Numbered from the stretch's first letter, positions 50,458 to 59,722 are shown. The stretch: 60,294 bases of DNA from Paracoccaceae bacterium (GCA_002402045.2 NVUX02000013.1:1-60294), one strand, 5' to 3'. The notes: generated by a model from the letters alone, not told the origin. Numbers and translations are program-made.

Positions 50458-51846
50458 ATGGCCGACTATATTGTAAAAGACATTAACCTCGCGGAATTTG
50501 GCCGTAAGGAGCTGGATATTGCTGAAACCGAAATGCCGGGCCTGATGTCTCTGCGTGAGGAATATGGCGAAAAGCAGCCGCTAAAAGGCGCGCGAATCGT
50601 TGGCTCACTGCATATGACCATCCAAACAGCGGCGCTGATGGAAACTCTTGTGGCGCTGGGGGCTGATATCCGCTGGGCCAGCTGCAATATTTACTCGACG
50701 CAAGATCATGCAGCGGCGGCTATGGCGGCAGCGGGCATTCCGATATTTGCTATCAAGGGCCAATCGCTTCCTGAGCATTGGGATTATCTCGACCAGTCCT
50801 TTAAGTTCGCTGAAGGCGCTAACCTGATTTTGGATGATGGTGGCGATGCCACACTTTATATTCTGCTCGGCGCGCGCGTAGAAGCTGGTGAAACCGACCT
50901 GATTGAGGTGCCGACTTCTGAGGAAGAAGAAGCTATTTTTGCCCAGATCAAAAAGCGTATGGCGGCCAGCCCCGGCTGGTTTACCAAAACCCGCAAAGAT
51001 ATTTTGGGTGTTTCCGAGGAAACCACCACGGGCGTGCACCGTCTTTATGAATTGTTTGAGCAGGGCCAGTTGCCCTTCCCGGCAATTAACGTGAATGACA
51101 GCGTTACCAAGTCAAAATTCGACAACAAGTACGGCTGCAAAGAGAGCCTTGTAGACGGTATTCGCCGCGCAACAGACACCATGATGGCCGGTAAAACTGC
51201 CGTTGTGTGTGGTTACGGCGATGTGGGCAAAGGCTCGGCGGCCTCGCTGCAGGGCGCTGGTGCGCGGGTAAAGGTTACGGAGATTGACCCAATTTGCGCG
51301 CTTCAGGCCGCAATGGACGGGTTTGAGGTTGTTTTGCTGGAAGACGTTGTGTCCTCCGCAGACATTTTCGTGACCACCACGGGCAACAAAGACGTTATCC
51401 GGCTTGAGCACATGCACGCGATGAAAGACATGGCGATTGTGGGCAATATCGGCCACTTTGATAACGAAATTCAGGTAGCCGCGCTGAAAAACCACAAATG
51501 GACCAACATTAAGGACCAAGTGGACATGATCGAAATGCCAAACGGCCACCGGATGATCTTGCTTTCGCAAGGCCGCCTGTTGAACCTTGGTAATGCCACC
51601 GGCCACCCGTCCTTCGTGATGTCAGCCAGCTTTACCAACCAGGTGCTCGCCCAAATCGAGCTTTGGGAAAATGATGGTAAGTATAAAAACGAGGTTTATA
51701 TTCTGCCTAAGCATTTGGACGAAAAAGTGGCACGTTTGCACCTTGATCGTATCGGCGTGAAGCTTTCCAAGCTGTCTGACGAGCAGGCGGCATATATTGG
51801 CGTTAGCGCAGACGGGCCATATAAACCTGAGCATTATCGCTATTAG
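50458..51846 (+). CDS. ahcY: Adenosylhomocysteinase
   Basis: A 462-aa NAD-dependent enzyme hydrolysing S-adenosylhomocysteine to adenosine and homocysteine, needed to relieve product inhibition of the many methylases (seven methylations occur in B12 synthesis alone). Motifs: [39 protein letters not shown]-type [37 protein letters not shown] (NAD site) and the C-terminal [11 protein letters not shown]. The bacterial long form is present. ATG 50458 has GGAG 6 nt upstream; 50443 is alternative. Confidence 0.97.
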   Translation: MADYIVKDINLAEFGRKELDIAETEMPGLMSLREEYGEKQPLKGARIVGSLHMTIQTAALMETLVALGADIRWASCNIYSTQDHAAAAMAAAGIPIFAIKGQSLPEHWDYLDQSFKFAEGANLILDDGGDATLYILLGARVEAGETDLIEVPTSEEEEAIFAQIKKRMAASPGWFTKTRKDILGVSEETTTGVHRLYELFEQGQLPFPAINVNDSVTKSKFDNKYGCKESLVDGIRRATDTMMAGKTAVVCGYGDVGKGSAASLQGAGARVKVTEIDPICALQAAMDGFEVVLLEDVVSSADIFVTTTGNKDVIRLEHMHAMKDMAIVGNIGHFDNEIQVAALKNHKWTNIKDQVDMIEMPNGHRMILLSQGRLLNLGNATGHPSFVMSASFTNQVLAQIELWENDGKYKNEVYILPKHLDEKVARLHLDRIGVKLSKLSDEQAAYIGVSADGPYKPEHYRY

Positions 51847-51865
51847 GGTTGGATGAATTTCAGCC

Positions 51866-51895
51866 AAAGGGCGCTCCGGTTGGGGCGCCCTTTTT
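51866..51895 (+). terminator. Terminator of ahcY
   Basis: AAAGGGCGCTCC-GGTT-GGGGCGCCCTTT followed by TT: a 12-bp stem with one G-T pair, 19 bp after the ahcY stop. Confidence 0.93.
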
Positions 51896-52041
51896 AATGA
51901 GAATCAAATTTTACGGGCTATTCAGTTGCCCGAATCTACGGCCTTTGCTATCCATGGTGAAAGGTTCGGGCAGAAGCCCCCAAAGGAACATCAGGTTCCA
52001 CCACCCCCACAATTTGCAGTTGGCCGCGAGGTTGAGCGAGG

Positions 52042-52061
52042 CGTAAAGCATATGCTTTACG
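52042..52061. repeat. Perfect 20-bp palindrome and adjoining hairpin
   Basis: CGTAAAGCATATGCTTTACG is self-complementary over all 20 bases. Ten bases on, GGAGGGG (52071-52077) pairs with CCCCTCC (52094-52100), and GCAC with GTGC inside. Both lie between ahcY and the DUF1761 gene. The palindrome could bind a dimeric regulator or be an RNA hairpin; the second could act as a weak terminator for DUF1761 on the minus strand. Confidence 0.75.
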
Positions 52062-52110
52062 TGGGTGGGCGGAGGGGTAGCACACAAGTGCCGCCCCTCC
52101 GACTTCATTT

Positions 52111-52503
52111 CTAAAACAACCCTAAAACCAGCCCTATTACGGTGCAGCCAATAGTGGCATAGCCGCCATCAATCAGTGTGAGCATGCGCGGTTTCATCCC
52201 ATAGGCATGGTTGGTCACGATCCACGGAGTGGCCATAAATGCGCCGATACCAAAGCCTGCTAATGCGCTTTTACCTAGGCTTTCAATGCCTGCCATGGCG
52301 AGCCCGTGGCGCATCATGCCCGCCACAACCAGCAACATAATGAAGCTAATAATAAACGGCCCGGGGCTTTTCATGGCCCCGCCTTCAACCTGTTCAGATG
52401 TTATTCCCGCAGCCTTCATCCACGGCTTGCCGAGCGCCCCATACCATGCGCCTCCAAATATAAAAGTCGCAGCGGCGGCGGCCAGAACTGATAAAAATCC
52501 CAT
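52111..52503 (-). CDS. DUF1761 family membrane protein
   Basis: A 130-aa inner-membrane protein with four hydrophobic helices, matching the DUF1761 family (FIFGGAWYGALGKPWMKAAG at residues 14-33 is the family signature). No biochemical function is established. Single gene with its own GGGAAAG ribosome binding site. Confidence 0.85.
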   Translation of the reverse strand: MGFLSVLAAAAATFIFGGAWYGALGKPWMKAAGITSEQVEGGAMKSPGPFIISFIMLLVVAGMMRHGLAMAGIESLGKSALAGFGIGAFMATPWIVTNHAYGMKPRMLTLIDGGYATIGCTVIGLVLGLF

Positions 52504-52554
52504 TGTCTTTCCCCTTTTTTTGATTTGTTACAAAAGCATAGGGGAAAGATAAGT

Positions 52555-52974
52555 TTATGTCACGTAGCCGCCCATTTCACAAACCAGCGCCCATTCCTCG
52601 GGCGTAACCGGCTGCACTGAAAGGCGCGAATTTTTCACCAGAATCATCTCGGCAAGGCGCGGTTCGTCTTTGATCTGTTGCAGGGTCACGGGCTGTGGAA
52701 AAGGCGCGATGGCCTTGATGTCCACACATTCCCAGCGGGGGTCATCCGTGGTGCTGTCGGGGTGGGCCGTCGCAATCACCTCAATCACACCCACCACCTG
52801 CTTTTCATTCACAGAATGATAAAAAAATCCAAGGTCACCCACCACCATTTGCCGCATAAAGTTGCGGGCTTGGTAGTTGCGCACCCCGTCCCATTCCTCG
52901 CCCGCCGCGCCTTTGGCAGATTGTTTGTCCCAGCCCCAAGTGCCGGGTTCGGATTTAAAGAGCCAATATTGCAT
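52555..52974 (-). CDS. EVE domain protein
   Basis: A 139-aa protein made of one EVE (PUA-like) domain: MQYWLFKSEPGTWGWDKQ, WDGVRNYQARNFMRQM, GFFYHSV and VGVIEVIATAHPD. EVE domains bind modified bases such as 5-methylcytosine or 6-methyladenine, possibly in RNA. The stop-start contact with gpsA shows they are cotranscribed. YciI, which often lies between, is absent here. Confidence 0.93.
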   Translation of the reverse strand: MQYWLFKSEPGTWGWDKQSAKGAAGEEWDGVRNYQARNFMRQMVVGDLGFFYHSVNEKQVVGVIEVIATAHPDSTTDDPRWECVDIKAIAPFPQPVTLQQIKDEPRLAEMILVKNSRLSVQPVTPEEWALVCEMGGYVT

Positions 52975-53871
52975 TTATTCTTCCTTTAAGGGCCGCGACA
53001 GTAAAGATTGCATAGCGGATTCAACGGTGGCTTTGCCAGATACCACGTCTGCCACGGCGGCCGTGATCGGGGCATCCACCCCAAGCTTGGCGGCCAAATT
53101 CGCGGCAGCTTTAGCCGTCGCGAGGCCTTCCACGGTGCCGCCAGTTTGCCCATTGCCCTGCCCAAAAGCCAGCCCTTGGGCGAAATTTCGGGATTGGGTG
53201 CTGGCGCAGGTCAGCGCCAAATCTCCGAGGCCGGAAAGGCCCTGAAAGGTTTCGGCTTTACCGCCCAGCGCCACGCCGAGTCGCTGCATTTCAGCAAAGC
53301 CACGGGTGAGCAAGGCCGCACGCGCACTTTCGCCCAAGCCCGCACCAATGGCCATGCCGCAGGCCAGCGCGATCACGTTTTTGAGCGCCCCACCTGCCTG
53401 CGCACCGATCAGATCATCGGTGCGATAAAGCCTGAGGCGCGGGGTGGAAAGCAGCGCCTGCTGCGCGGCATTTCCGCCCGCCAAGGTAAGTGCTGTGGGC
53501 AGGCCCGCCGCGATTTCTCCTGCAAAGCCGGGGCCGGTGAGGACGCTAACAGGCGCATCGGTATACTGGATGGCAAGTGCGCTTTGCAGCTTGCCGGTAG
53601 CCGCGTCTATCCCTTTGGCGCAGAGGACCAACGGCGCAGCGGGAAGCTTGTTTTCTTTAAGAAAAGCTGCGGTTTGTTGCGCCGGAACAACAAGCAAAAT
53701 GGCCGCCGCGCCCTGCAAATCGGCCAAATCATGGATATGAAATACACCGTCAGGGTAATCCCGCGCATGCGGCTCGCCCCGCGCCCAAAGCGCCACCTCT
53801 AGGCCTTTTTGCCCATAAGCCACAGCCAATGCCGAGCCAAACGCCCCCGCGCCAATGATTCCGATTTTCAT
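52975..53871 (-). CDS. gpsA: Glycerol-3-phosphate dehydrogenase [NAD(P)+]
   Basis: A 298-aa cytoplasmic enzyme making sn-glycerol-3-phosphate for phospholipids. IGIIGAGAFGSALAVAYGQK is the NAD site; catalytic lysine in AGGALKNVIALACGMAIGAG; later RGFAEMQRLG and GLSGLGDLALTC. ATG 53871 preferred; 53901 would add 10 residues before the nucleotide motif. Divergent from hemC by 56 bp. Confidence 0.93.
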   Translation of the reverse strand: MKIGIIGAGAFGSALAVAYGQKGLEVALWARGEPHARDYPDGVFHIHDLADLQGAAAILLVVPAQQTAAFLKENKLPAAPLVLCAKGIDAATGKLQSALAIQYTDAPVSVLTGPGFAGEIAAGLPTALTLAGGNAAQQALLSTPRLRLYRTDDLIGAQAGGALKNVIALACGMAIGAGLGESARAALLTRGFAEMQRLGVALGGKAETFQGLSGLGDLALTCASTQSRNFAQGLAFGQGNGQTGGTVEGLATAKAAANLAAKLGVDAPITAAVADVVSGKATVESAMQSLLSRPLKEE

Positions 53872-53927
53872 ATTTTCACCCTGAAAACTGATTGCCTGCA
53901 CCTATCACAAGGGGTATCACCCCAAGC

Positions 53928-54860
53928 ATGACCACGCAATATAGCATAGACTCCCCGCTGAAAATCGGCACCCGCGGCTCGCCTTTGGCGTTGGCGCAGG
54001 CCTATGAAACCCGAAGCCGCCTGATGCAGGCGCACGGGCTGCCCGAGGGCGCATTTGCCGTTGAGGTGATTCAAACCACGGGGGACGCGGTGCAAGACAG
54101 GCCGCTGTCTGAAATTGGTGGCAAGGGGCTTTTTACCAAAGAGATTGAGCTGGCCTTGATTGATGGCCGCATTGATATTGCCGTGCATTCAATGAAAGAC
54201 GTGGCGACGGTTTTGCCTGAGGGGCTGGTGATAGATTGCACCCTGCCGCGCGAGGATGTGCGGGATGCGTTTGTTAGCCGGAAATATAGCAGCATTGCGG
54301 ATTTACCCGAGGGGGCCACGGTGGGCACCTCTAGCTTGCGGCGGCGGGCGCAGCTTTTGGCAATGCGGCCAGACCTGAAGCTGGTAGAGTTTCGCGGCAA
54401 TGTGCAAACGCGGCTTGAAAAGCTGGATAACGGCGTGGCCGAAGCCACCTTTTTGGCCTGTGCGGGCTTGCGTCGGCTGGGAAACTTTGAGCTTGCCAAC
54501 CCGATAGAGACCGATGTGATGCTACCAGCCTGCGCCCAGGGCGCTGTTGGAATCCAACGGCGAATTTCGGATAAAACGGTGGCTGCGCTGTTAGCGCCTA
54601 TTCATGACGAAAATACCTATATTCGCATCAGCGCCGAGCGGGCGTTTTTGAAAGAGCTTGATGGCTCATGCCGCACGCCGATTGGTGGATTAGCTGAATT
54701 AGACGGCGATACTTTGCGCTTTCGTGGGGAAATCATCCGGCCTGATGGCTCGGTTATTCATGCCGGAAGCTGGGAAGGGCCCGTGAGTGAGGCTGTGCGC
54801 ATTGGCGCCGAAGCAGGCATTGAACTGCGGGCCAAGGGCGGCGAAGGGTTCTTTGCCTAG
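53928..54860 (+). CDS. hemC: Hydroxymethylbilane synthase
   Basis: A 310-aa enzyme joining four porphobilinogens. LKIGTRGSPLALAQAYETR at the N-terminus, HSMKDVATVLPEGL, GTSSLRRRAQLLAMRPDL, and dipyrromethane-cofactor Cys in LDGSCRTPIGGLAEL. ATG 53928 begins the family N-terminus. hemD overlaps its end by eight bases. Confidence 0.95.
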   Translation: MTTQYSIDSPLKIGTRGSPLALAQAYETRSRLMQAHGLPEGAFAVEVIQTTGDAVQDRPLSEIGGKGLFTKEIELALIDGRIDIAVHSMKDVATVLPEGLVIDCTLPREDVRDAFVSRKYSSIADLPEGATVGTSSLRRRAQLLAMRPDLKLVEFRGNVQTRLEKLDNGVAEATFLACAGLRRLGNFELANPIETDVMLPACAQGAVGIQRRISDKTVAALLAPIHDENTYIRISAERAFLKELDGSCRTPIGGLAELDGDTLRFRGEIIRPDGSVIHAGSWEGPVSEAVRIGAEAGIELRAKGGEGFFA

Positions 54861-55491
54861 GCTCCTGCTCACCCGCGCCCGCGCGCAAGCCGAGGCTTTT
54901 GCCGAAAAAGTGCGCGCGCAAACCGGCCTTGAGCCTCTGGTTTCTCCGATGCAGGAAATGCGTGATCTTGCGGTAAATATTGACCTTTCGGGCGTTTCTG
55001 CGCTCGCTTTTACCAGCAAAAACGGGGTTGAAGCTTTTGCGCGGATGTCGTCTATTCGCCTGCCGGCTTATTGTGTGGGGGATGCCACAGCCGCGCGGGC
55101 GCGGGCGCTCGGGTTTGAAGCCAAAGCCGCGGCGGGGGATGCGGAAAGCCTGCGGGCGATATTGCCGCAAACCGGTGTTTTGCATGTGCATGGGCGATAT
55201 GTGCGGCAGGTGTTGGCCGCACGACATATTGCGATTTATGATCAAGTGGCGCTGCCCTTGGAAACCGGTCTGCTGAATGCAGATGATATTGATGCGGTCG
55301 CGCTTTTCTCGCCAAGATCTGCCGAGCTTTTCACCAAAGCCTTGCCAAAAACCCCGCCTAAAAAGCTCGTTTTTTATGCCCTTAGCCCAGTGGTAGCCGC
55401 CGCATTGCCCGAGGGTTTTGACACTCGAATCTGCCCTGATCCGAGCGCCTCCGCCATGCTCCGGCTTCTTTCCGCCGATTTTCCGGCTTAA
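54853..55491 (+). CDS. hemD: Uroporphyrinogen-III synthase
   Basis: A 212-aa protein with LLLTRARAQAEAFAEKV at the N-terminus, SALAFTSKNGVEAFARM, YCVGDATAARARALGF and ALFSPRSAELFTKAL, typical of this weakly conserved family. It closes the linear tetrapyrrole for both haem and B12. The probable start is TTG at 54853, overlapping the hemC stop; an ATG at 54787 would lie deep in hemC. Confidence 0.87.
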   Translation: MPRLLLTRARAQAEAFAEKVRAQTGLEPLVSPMQEMRDLAVNIDLSGVSALAFTSKNGVEAFARMSSIRLPAYCVGDATAARARALGFEAKAAAGDAESLRAILPQTGVLHVHGRYVRQVLAARHIAIYDQVALPLETGLLNADDIDAVALFSPRSAELFTKALPKTPPKKLVFYALSPVVAAALPEGFDTRICPDPSASAMLRLLSADFPA

Positions 55492-55592
55492 AGCCTAGGC
55501 GAATCCTTGTTGCGCCGCTTGGGCCACGCTAGACTTTGCACCAAAGCCTCCCCATATAGCGGAAGAGCAATTATAAAGAGGGCGCGCGGCGC

Positions 55593-56816
55593 ATGAGCAA
55601 AGAAATGGACCCGGAGGACGAGGCGCTGGCCCCTTTGCCGGACACAGGGGAAGACGAGCATGAGGACGCGGACGAGCACCATGTTTCTTTTGCGGCGCGG
55701 AGCTTGCAAATTTTGGCGCTGGTGGCGGTGAGTGTAGTGTTTGGCCTATGGGCGGGGCCGCGCGTGGCGCCGCATTTGCCCAAAGGCATGGCCCCCGTGG
55801 CGGCGTGGCTTAGCCCGCAAACCAATGCCTCGACCGACGCTTTGGCAGCGCTTCGGGCAGAAACAAACCTGCGGCTTGCCGTGCTGGAAGCCGGTATTAA
55901 GCGTGAAGAGATAGAGACGCGGCTGGCGAATTTTCAAACCGATATCGTGAATCCGCTGCGCGACCAGATGAAGGCGCTCTCAGACCAGATGGCGGCCTCG
56001 AACACCACCGCGATTGAAGCGCGGCTTTGGGCGGTGGAAGGCAAGGTTGAAGGGCTGATCGCGGAGCTGGAAAGCTTGCGGCAAATGCTGGGGAATGTTG
56101 CGGCTGAGGGTGGGACCATTTCGGCCGATACGGCGGCCAGCATTGCGGCGTATCGCACGCGGATTGATGCGCTTCAGGCGCAGGTGAACGAGATAACAGC
56201 GCGGCAAGGTGCGCTGACAACGGCGGTGGCACGGGCACAAAGCACGGCCAGCCAGCAGGTGGAAGAGGCGCAGGCTTTGGTAGAAGAAGCCAGCGAAACG
56301 GCGCTGAGTGCGCAGAGCCAAACTGCGCTGGCTACGGCGCTGATCGAAGTGGAAACGGCGCTGCAAACCGGGGCGAGCTTTGCGGCCTCTCTTGGGGCTG
56401 CATCCGACGTTAGTGGCAAACCCGCCCCCGCCGCATTGTTGGCCAGTGCTGGCGGTATTGCAACGCTGGATAAGCTGGAAGAAGACTATCCGCTGGTGGC
56501 TCATGCCGCCATTCGGGCCGATATTGCGGCAGGGCAAAACGATGGCGGGTTGTCTGGCCTCGGTTCTTTTTTGCGATCTCAGGTCGCAACCCGCTCCTTA
56601 ACGCCGCAACAGGGTGGCAGCGCAGATGCAGTGCTTTCCCGCTTGGAGGCTGCGCTGAAATTGGATGATATGGCGGGCGTATTGGCGGAGGCAGATACGC
56701 TGCCAGAAGCAGCGGCGCCCGAAATGGCGGACTGGTTGGCACGTGTAAGTGCCCGCAAGGCGGCGTTGGACGGGTTTACAGAGTGGCGCGGCGCGCTGGA
56801 AGCGAGTGAAGAATGA
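55593..56816 (+). CDS. Bacterial Mic60/mitofilin-like membrane protein
   Basis: A 407-aa protein: acidic N-terminal tail (about 1-30), one membrane helix (about 35-52, SLQILALVAVSVVFGLWAG), long coiled coil (about 75-240) and a mitofilin-type C-terminal region. In alphaproteobacteria the Mic60 homologue is encoded with hemC, hemD and hemY, as here; it is thought to shape intracytoplasmic or inner-membrane folds. It overlaps hemY by four bases. Confidence 0.85.
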   Translation: MSKEMDPEDEALAPLPDTGEDEHEDADEHHVSFAARSLQILALVAVSVVFGLWAGPRVAPHLPKGMAPVAAWLSPQTNASTDALAALRAETNLRLAVLEAGIKREEIETRLANFQTDIVNPLRDQMKALSDQMAASNTTAIEARLWAVEGKVEGLIAELESLRQMLGNVAAEGGTISADTAASIAAYRTRIDALQAQVNEITARQGALTTAVARAQSTASQQVEEAQALVEEASETALSAQSQTALATALIEVETALQTGASFAASLGAASDVSGKPAPAALLASAGGIATLDKLEEDYPLVAHAAIRADIAAGQNDGGLSGLGSFLRSQVATRSLTPQQGGSADAVLSRLEAALKLDDMAGVLAEADTLPEAAAPEMADWLARVSARKAALDGFTEWRGALEASEE

Positions 56817-58249
56817 TCTGGTCATTGATCAAAGCGGCAATTTTTATTGCTCTGGCTGCCGCGCTTGCGCTGGGGGCAAGCTATTTGCAAGACACCCCGG
56901 GCGAGGTTCGCATTGCTTTTGGCGGGCAGGAGATCAGCCTCACGCCGCTGGTTTTTGTTATTGGCGCGCTGGTGGCTTTTGCCGCTTTTTGGATATTGCT
57001 GAAGCTGGCTGGCTTTCTGGTGGCAACCCTGCGATTTTTAAATGGTGACAAAACGGCGATTAACCGGTTTTTTGACAAACGCCGTGAGCAGCGCGGCTAT
57101 CGGGCGCTGGCAGATGGCATGGTGGCGCTGGCTTCGGGCGAGGGCAGCGTGGCGGTGGCCAAGGCGGCCAAGGCCGAAAAACTGCTGGCCAAGCCTGAGC
57201 TAACACGGCTGATTTCAGCGCAGGCTGCCGAAATGGCGGGAAACCGCACGCAGGCTGTTGAAATTTACAAAGAACTATTGGGCCATGATCGCACCCGTTT
57301 TGTAGGCGTGCGCGGGCTGATGAAGGCCAAACTGGCCGAGGGCGATAATGAAACCGCGCTCAAACTGGCTGAAAAGGCTTTTGCCCTTAAGCCGCGCCAT
57401 GATGAAACGCTTGATACATTGTTTTCACTTCAGTCTCAGGCGGAAGACTGGGACGGTGCGCGCAAAACCATTTTAGCAAAATCGCGCGCCAAGCTGATGC
57501 CAAAAGACGTGGCCACGCGCCGCGATGCCGTGCTCAGTGTGGCGGATGCTATGGCGGCTCATGGTGATGGCAACGCGCCCAAAGCCCGGGAAGCCGCGAT
57601 TTTTGCCAACCGTAACGCGCCGGCCTTGGTGCCCGCAGCCGTGCTGGCCGCGCAGGTGTATATATCAGAAAACACGCCTAAAAATGCGGTTCGTGTGCTG
57701 AAAAAGGCGTGGGAGGCCAACCCGCATCCGGATATTGCGGCCGCCTTTGCCAGCATTATGCCCGAGGAAACCCCGCAGGCGCGGCTCACCCGCTTTCAGC
57801 CTTTGCTAAAGCTGCGCGCTGACCACCCAGAAACGGCCTTGCTGGAAACCGAGCTGCACCTCGCTACTGAGGATTTCCCCGCCGCGCGCCGCGCATTGGG
57901 CGACCTGCCAGAGACCACACCCACCGGGCGCTCTTTGGCACTGATGGCCGCAATTTCCCGCGGAGAAGGCTCGCCTGAAGAGGTGGTCCGCAGTTGGCTC
58001 GCCCGCGCTGTCAGTGCGCCCCGGGGCGAGGCGTGGCTGTGCTCGGCCTGCCATTCAGTTCATGCGAAATGGGCGCCCGTATGTAGCAATTGTGAGGGGT
58101 TTGATACCCTGAGCTGGGCGTTGCCGACGCAAAGTGAGGCTCATGGCTTGGCTGAGGCCATGCTACCCTTAATCGCGCGGCCTGAGCCCGAAGAGATTGA
58201 AGAAAATGCGCCAGCCGATGATGCGGATACCGTGCCCGAAAACCCGTGA
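56813..58249 (+). CDS. hemY: HemY-like TPR membrane protein with zinc-ribbon tail
   Basis: A 478-aa protein: two helices (about residues 1-23 and 43-68), then TPR-like repeats over about 100-390 and a C-terminal four-cysteine module, AWLCSACHSVHAKWAPVCSN with C410, C413, C424, C427, similar in layout to the rubredoxin-like domain of LapB. The name HemY comes from the hem cluster and COG3898 family; it is not protoporphyrinogen oxidase. Role is uncertain; probably an assembly scaffold at the inner membrane. Confidence 0.85.
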   Translation: MIWSLIKAAIFIALAAALALGASYLQDTPGEVRIAFGGQEISLTPLVFVIGALVAFAAFWILLKLAGFLVATLRFLNGDKTAINRFFDKRREQRGYRALADGMVALASGEGSVAVAKAAKAEKLLAKPELTRLISAQAAEMAGNRTQAVEIYKELLGHDRTRFVGVRGLMKAKLAEGDNETALKLAEKAFALKPRHDETLDTLFSLQSQAEDWDGARKTILAKSRAKLMPKDVATRRDAVLSVADAMAAHGDGNAPKAREAAIFANRNAPALVPAAVLAAQVYISENTPKNAVRVLKKAWEANPHPDIAAAFASIMPEETPQARLTRFQPLLKLRADHPETALLETELHLATEDFPAARRALGDLPETTPTGRSLALMAAISRGEGSPEEVVRSWLARAVSAPRGEAWLCSACHSVHAKWAPVCSNCEGFDTLSWALPTQSEAHGLAEAMLPLIARPEPEEIEENAPADDADTVPENP

Positions 58250-58404
58250 TCTTTTGCCGAGGGCGGTTGTGCTTGCACAACCTGCGCTGACGAGGGGGCC
58301 TTTAGGCTCAATGAGGAAGCGCAAGCTGCGGCAATTAATACCTCTGGAAATTAGCGCTATGTCGGTATAAATACAAAAGCATCCACCAAGGGGAAGGATC
58401 ACCC

Positions 58405-59034
58405 ATGAGCCGTATTTTTCTGTTTACCACTGCCGCCGTTATCTCTGCCGGAATCGGGGGGGGCGCCTATTATATGCTTAACCGCCCAGCCGATATTTTT
58501 GAGCAGTGCCGCAGCAATGCAACCGCCCCGGGGGCCACGATTGGCGGGCCATTTGAGCTGGTGAACCATCGCGGCGAAACGGTGACAGATACCGACGTGA
58601 TCGACGGGCTAACGCTGGTTTATTTTGGCTATACCTTCTGCCCCGATGTTTGCCCGTTTGATACGGCCCGCAATGCCGAAGCGGTTGAGATTTTGGAGCA
58701 GCAAGACATTATGGTTAAACCCGTAATGATAACCATAGACCCCGCGCGGGATACCCCCGAAGCCATGGCCGATTTTGTGTCCTATATTCATCCGCGCATG
58801 GAAGGCTTAAGTGGCACAGAAGCGCAAACCAATGCGGCTGCCAAGGCCTATCAGGTTTATTTTGCCAAAGAATCCGAGCCGGAAGACCCCGAGTTTTACC
58901 TGATGGAACACTCGACATTCACCTACCTGATGCACCCGGATTATGGTTTTTTACAATTCTTTGGCCGCGCCCCGCGTGCCAATGAAATGGCCAAAACGCT
59001 GGCTTGCTACGCCGATGTGATCGAGAATAACTGA
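58405..59034 (+). CDS. senC: SCO1/SenC/PrrC copper chaperone
   Basis: A 209-aa thioredoxin-fold protein anchored by one N-terminal helix (about 3-24). The copper ligands are C79 and C83 in YTFCPDVCPFDT and a later His in LMEHSTFTYL. It delivers copper to cytochrome oxidase and, in Rhodobacter, takes part in redox signalling to RegBA. It is 83 bp upstream of regA, the classical order. The usual divergent regB is not here; hemY is. Confidence 0.93.
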   Translation: MSRIFLFTTAAVISAGIGGGAYYMLNRPADIFEQCRSNATAPGATIGGPFELVNHRGETVTDTDVIDGLTLVYFGYTFCPDVCPFDTARNAEAVEILEQQDIMVKPVMITIDPARDTPEAMADFVSYIHPRMEGLSGTEAQTNAAAKAYQVYFAKESEPEDPEFYLMEHSTFTYLMHPDYGFLQFFGRAPRANEMAKTLACYADVIENN

Positions 59035-59117
59035 GCGCTTAACCGTCAAGATGTTTGACCTCGGCGGAATGTCGCTCTAGTCTTGTTGAAAAGAGTAATA
59101 TTCAACGGGAGTAAAGC

Positions 59118-59672
59118 ATGGCCGAACGTAAGCTGGCCGAAATCGGCGAGGATAATACCCTCCTGCTTTTGGATGATGACGAACCTTTTGTGCGCCGCCT
59201 TGCCCGTGCCATGGAAAAGCGTGGCTTTGAGGTTGTTACCGCTTCTGGTGTAAACGAAGCTAAAGGCATTGTTGCGGCCAAGCCACCAGCTTATGCGGTA
59301 TGTGACCTTCGATTAGAAGATGGAAACGGGTTGGATGTGGTTGAGCTTTTGCGGGAGAAACGGCCCGAGGTGAAGGTTGTGGTGCTCACTGGATATGGCG
59401 CGATTGCGACAGCGGTTGCCGCCGTGAAAATTGGTGCAAATGATTACCTTTCCAAGCCGGCAGATGCCAATGACATTACCAATGCGCTTTTGGCGCTGCC
59501 CGATGATAAGCCCCCGCCCCCAGAGAACCCGATGTCGGCTGACCGCGTGCGCTGGGAGCATATTCAGCGGGTGTTTGAGCTTTGTGACCGAAATGTCTCA
59601 GAGACGGCGCGGCGCCTGAATATGCATCGCCGCACATTGCAGCGGATTTTGGCAAAACGTAGCCCACGTTAA
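59118..59672 (+). CDS. regA: Redox response regulator RegA/PrrA/ActR
   Basis: A 184-aa regulator, the standard length. Receiver with DDDEPF near 19-24, phospho-Asp D63 in YAVCDLRLEDGNG and lysine in NDYLSKPADAN; proline-rich linker (DDKPPPPENP); C-terminal Fis-type helix-turn-helix VSETARRLNMHRRTLQRIL. In related bacteria it controls photosynthesis, respiration, nitrogen fixation and cbb genes in response to redox state. The cognate sensor RegB is not in the window. Confidence 0.95.
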   Translation: MAERKLAEIGEDNTLLLLDDDEPFVRRLARAMEKRGFEVVTASGVNEAKGIVAAKPPAYAVCDLRLEDGNGLDVVELLREKRPEVKVVVLTGYGAIATAVAAVKIGANDYLSKPADANDITNALLALPDDKPPPPENPMSADRVRWEHIQRVFELCDRNVSETARRLNMHRRTLQRILAKRSPR

Positions 59673-59690
59673 ATTCTATCCCCTAAAAAA

Positions 59691-59722
59691 GTAGTTAGCA
59701 TGAACTTAGGTATGCTAACTAC
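59691..59722 (-). terminator. Perfect 11-bp inverted repeat, terminator-like on the minus strand
   Basis: GTAGTTAGCAT (59691-59701) and ATGCTAACTAC (59712-59722) are exact inverted copies around a 10-nt loop. The adjacent run of six A (59685-59690) gives a T tract on the minus strand, so the layout is that of a terminator for leftward transcription, though the genes here run rightward. It could instead be an operator. Confidence 0.6.

Noticed and set aside
51911-52108. 65-codon minus-strand frame between ahcY and DUF1761
   Set aside because: It overlaps the palindrome and hairpin, has a low-complexity start and no recognisable domain. More likely non-coding.
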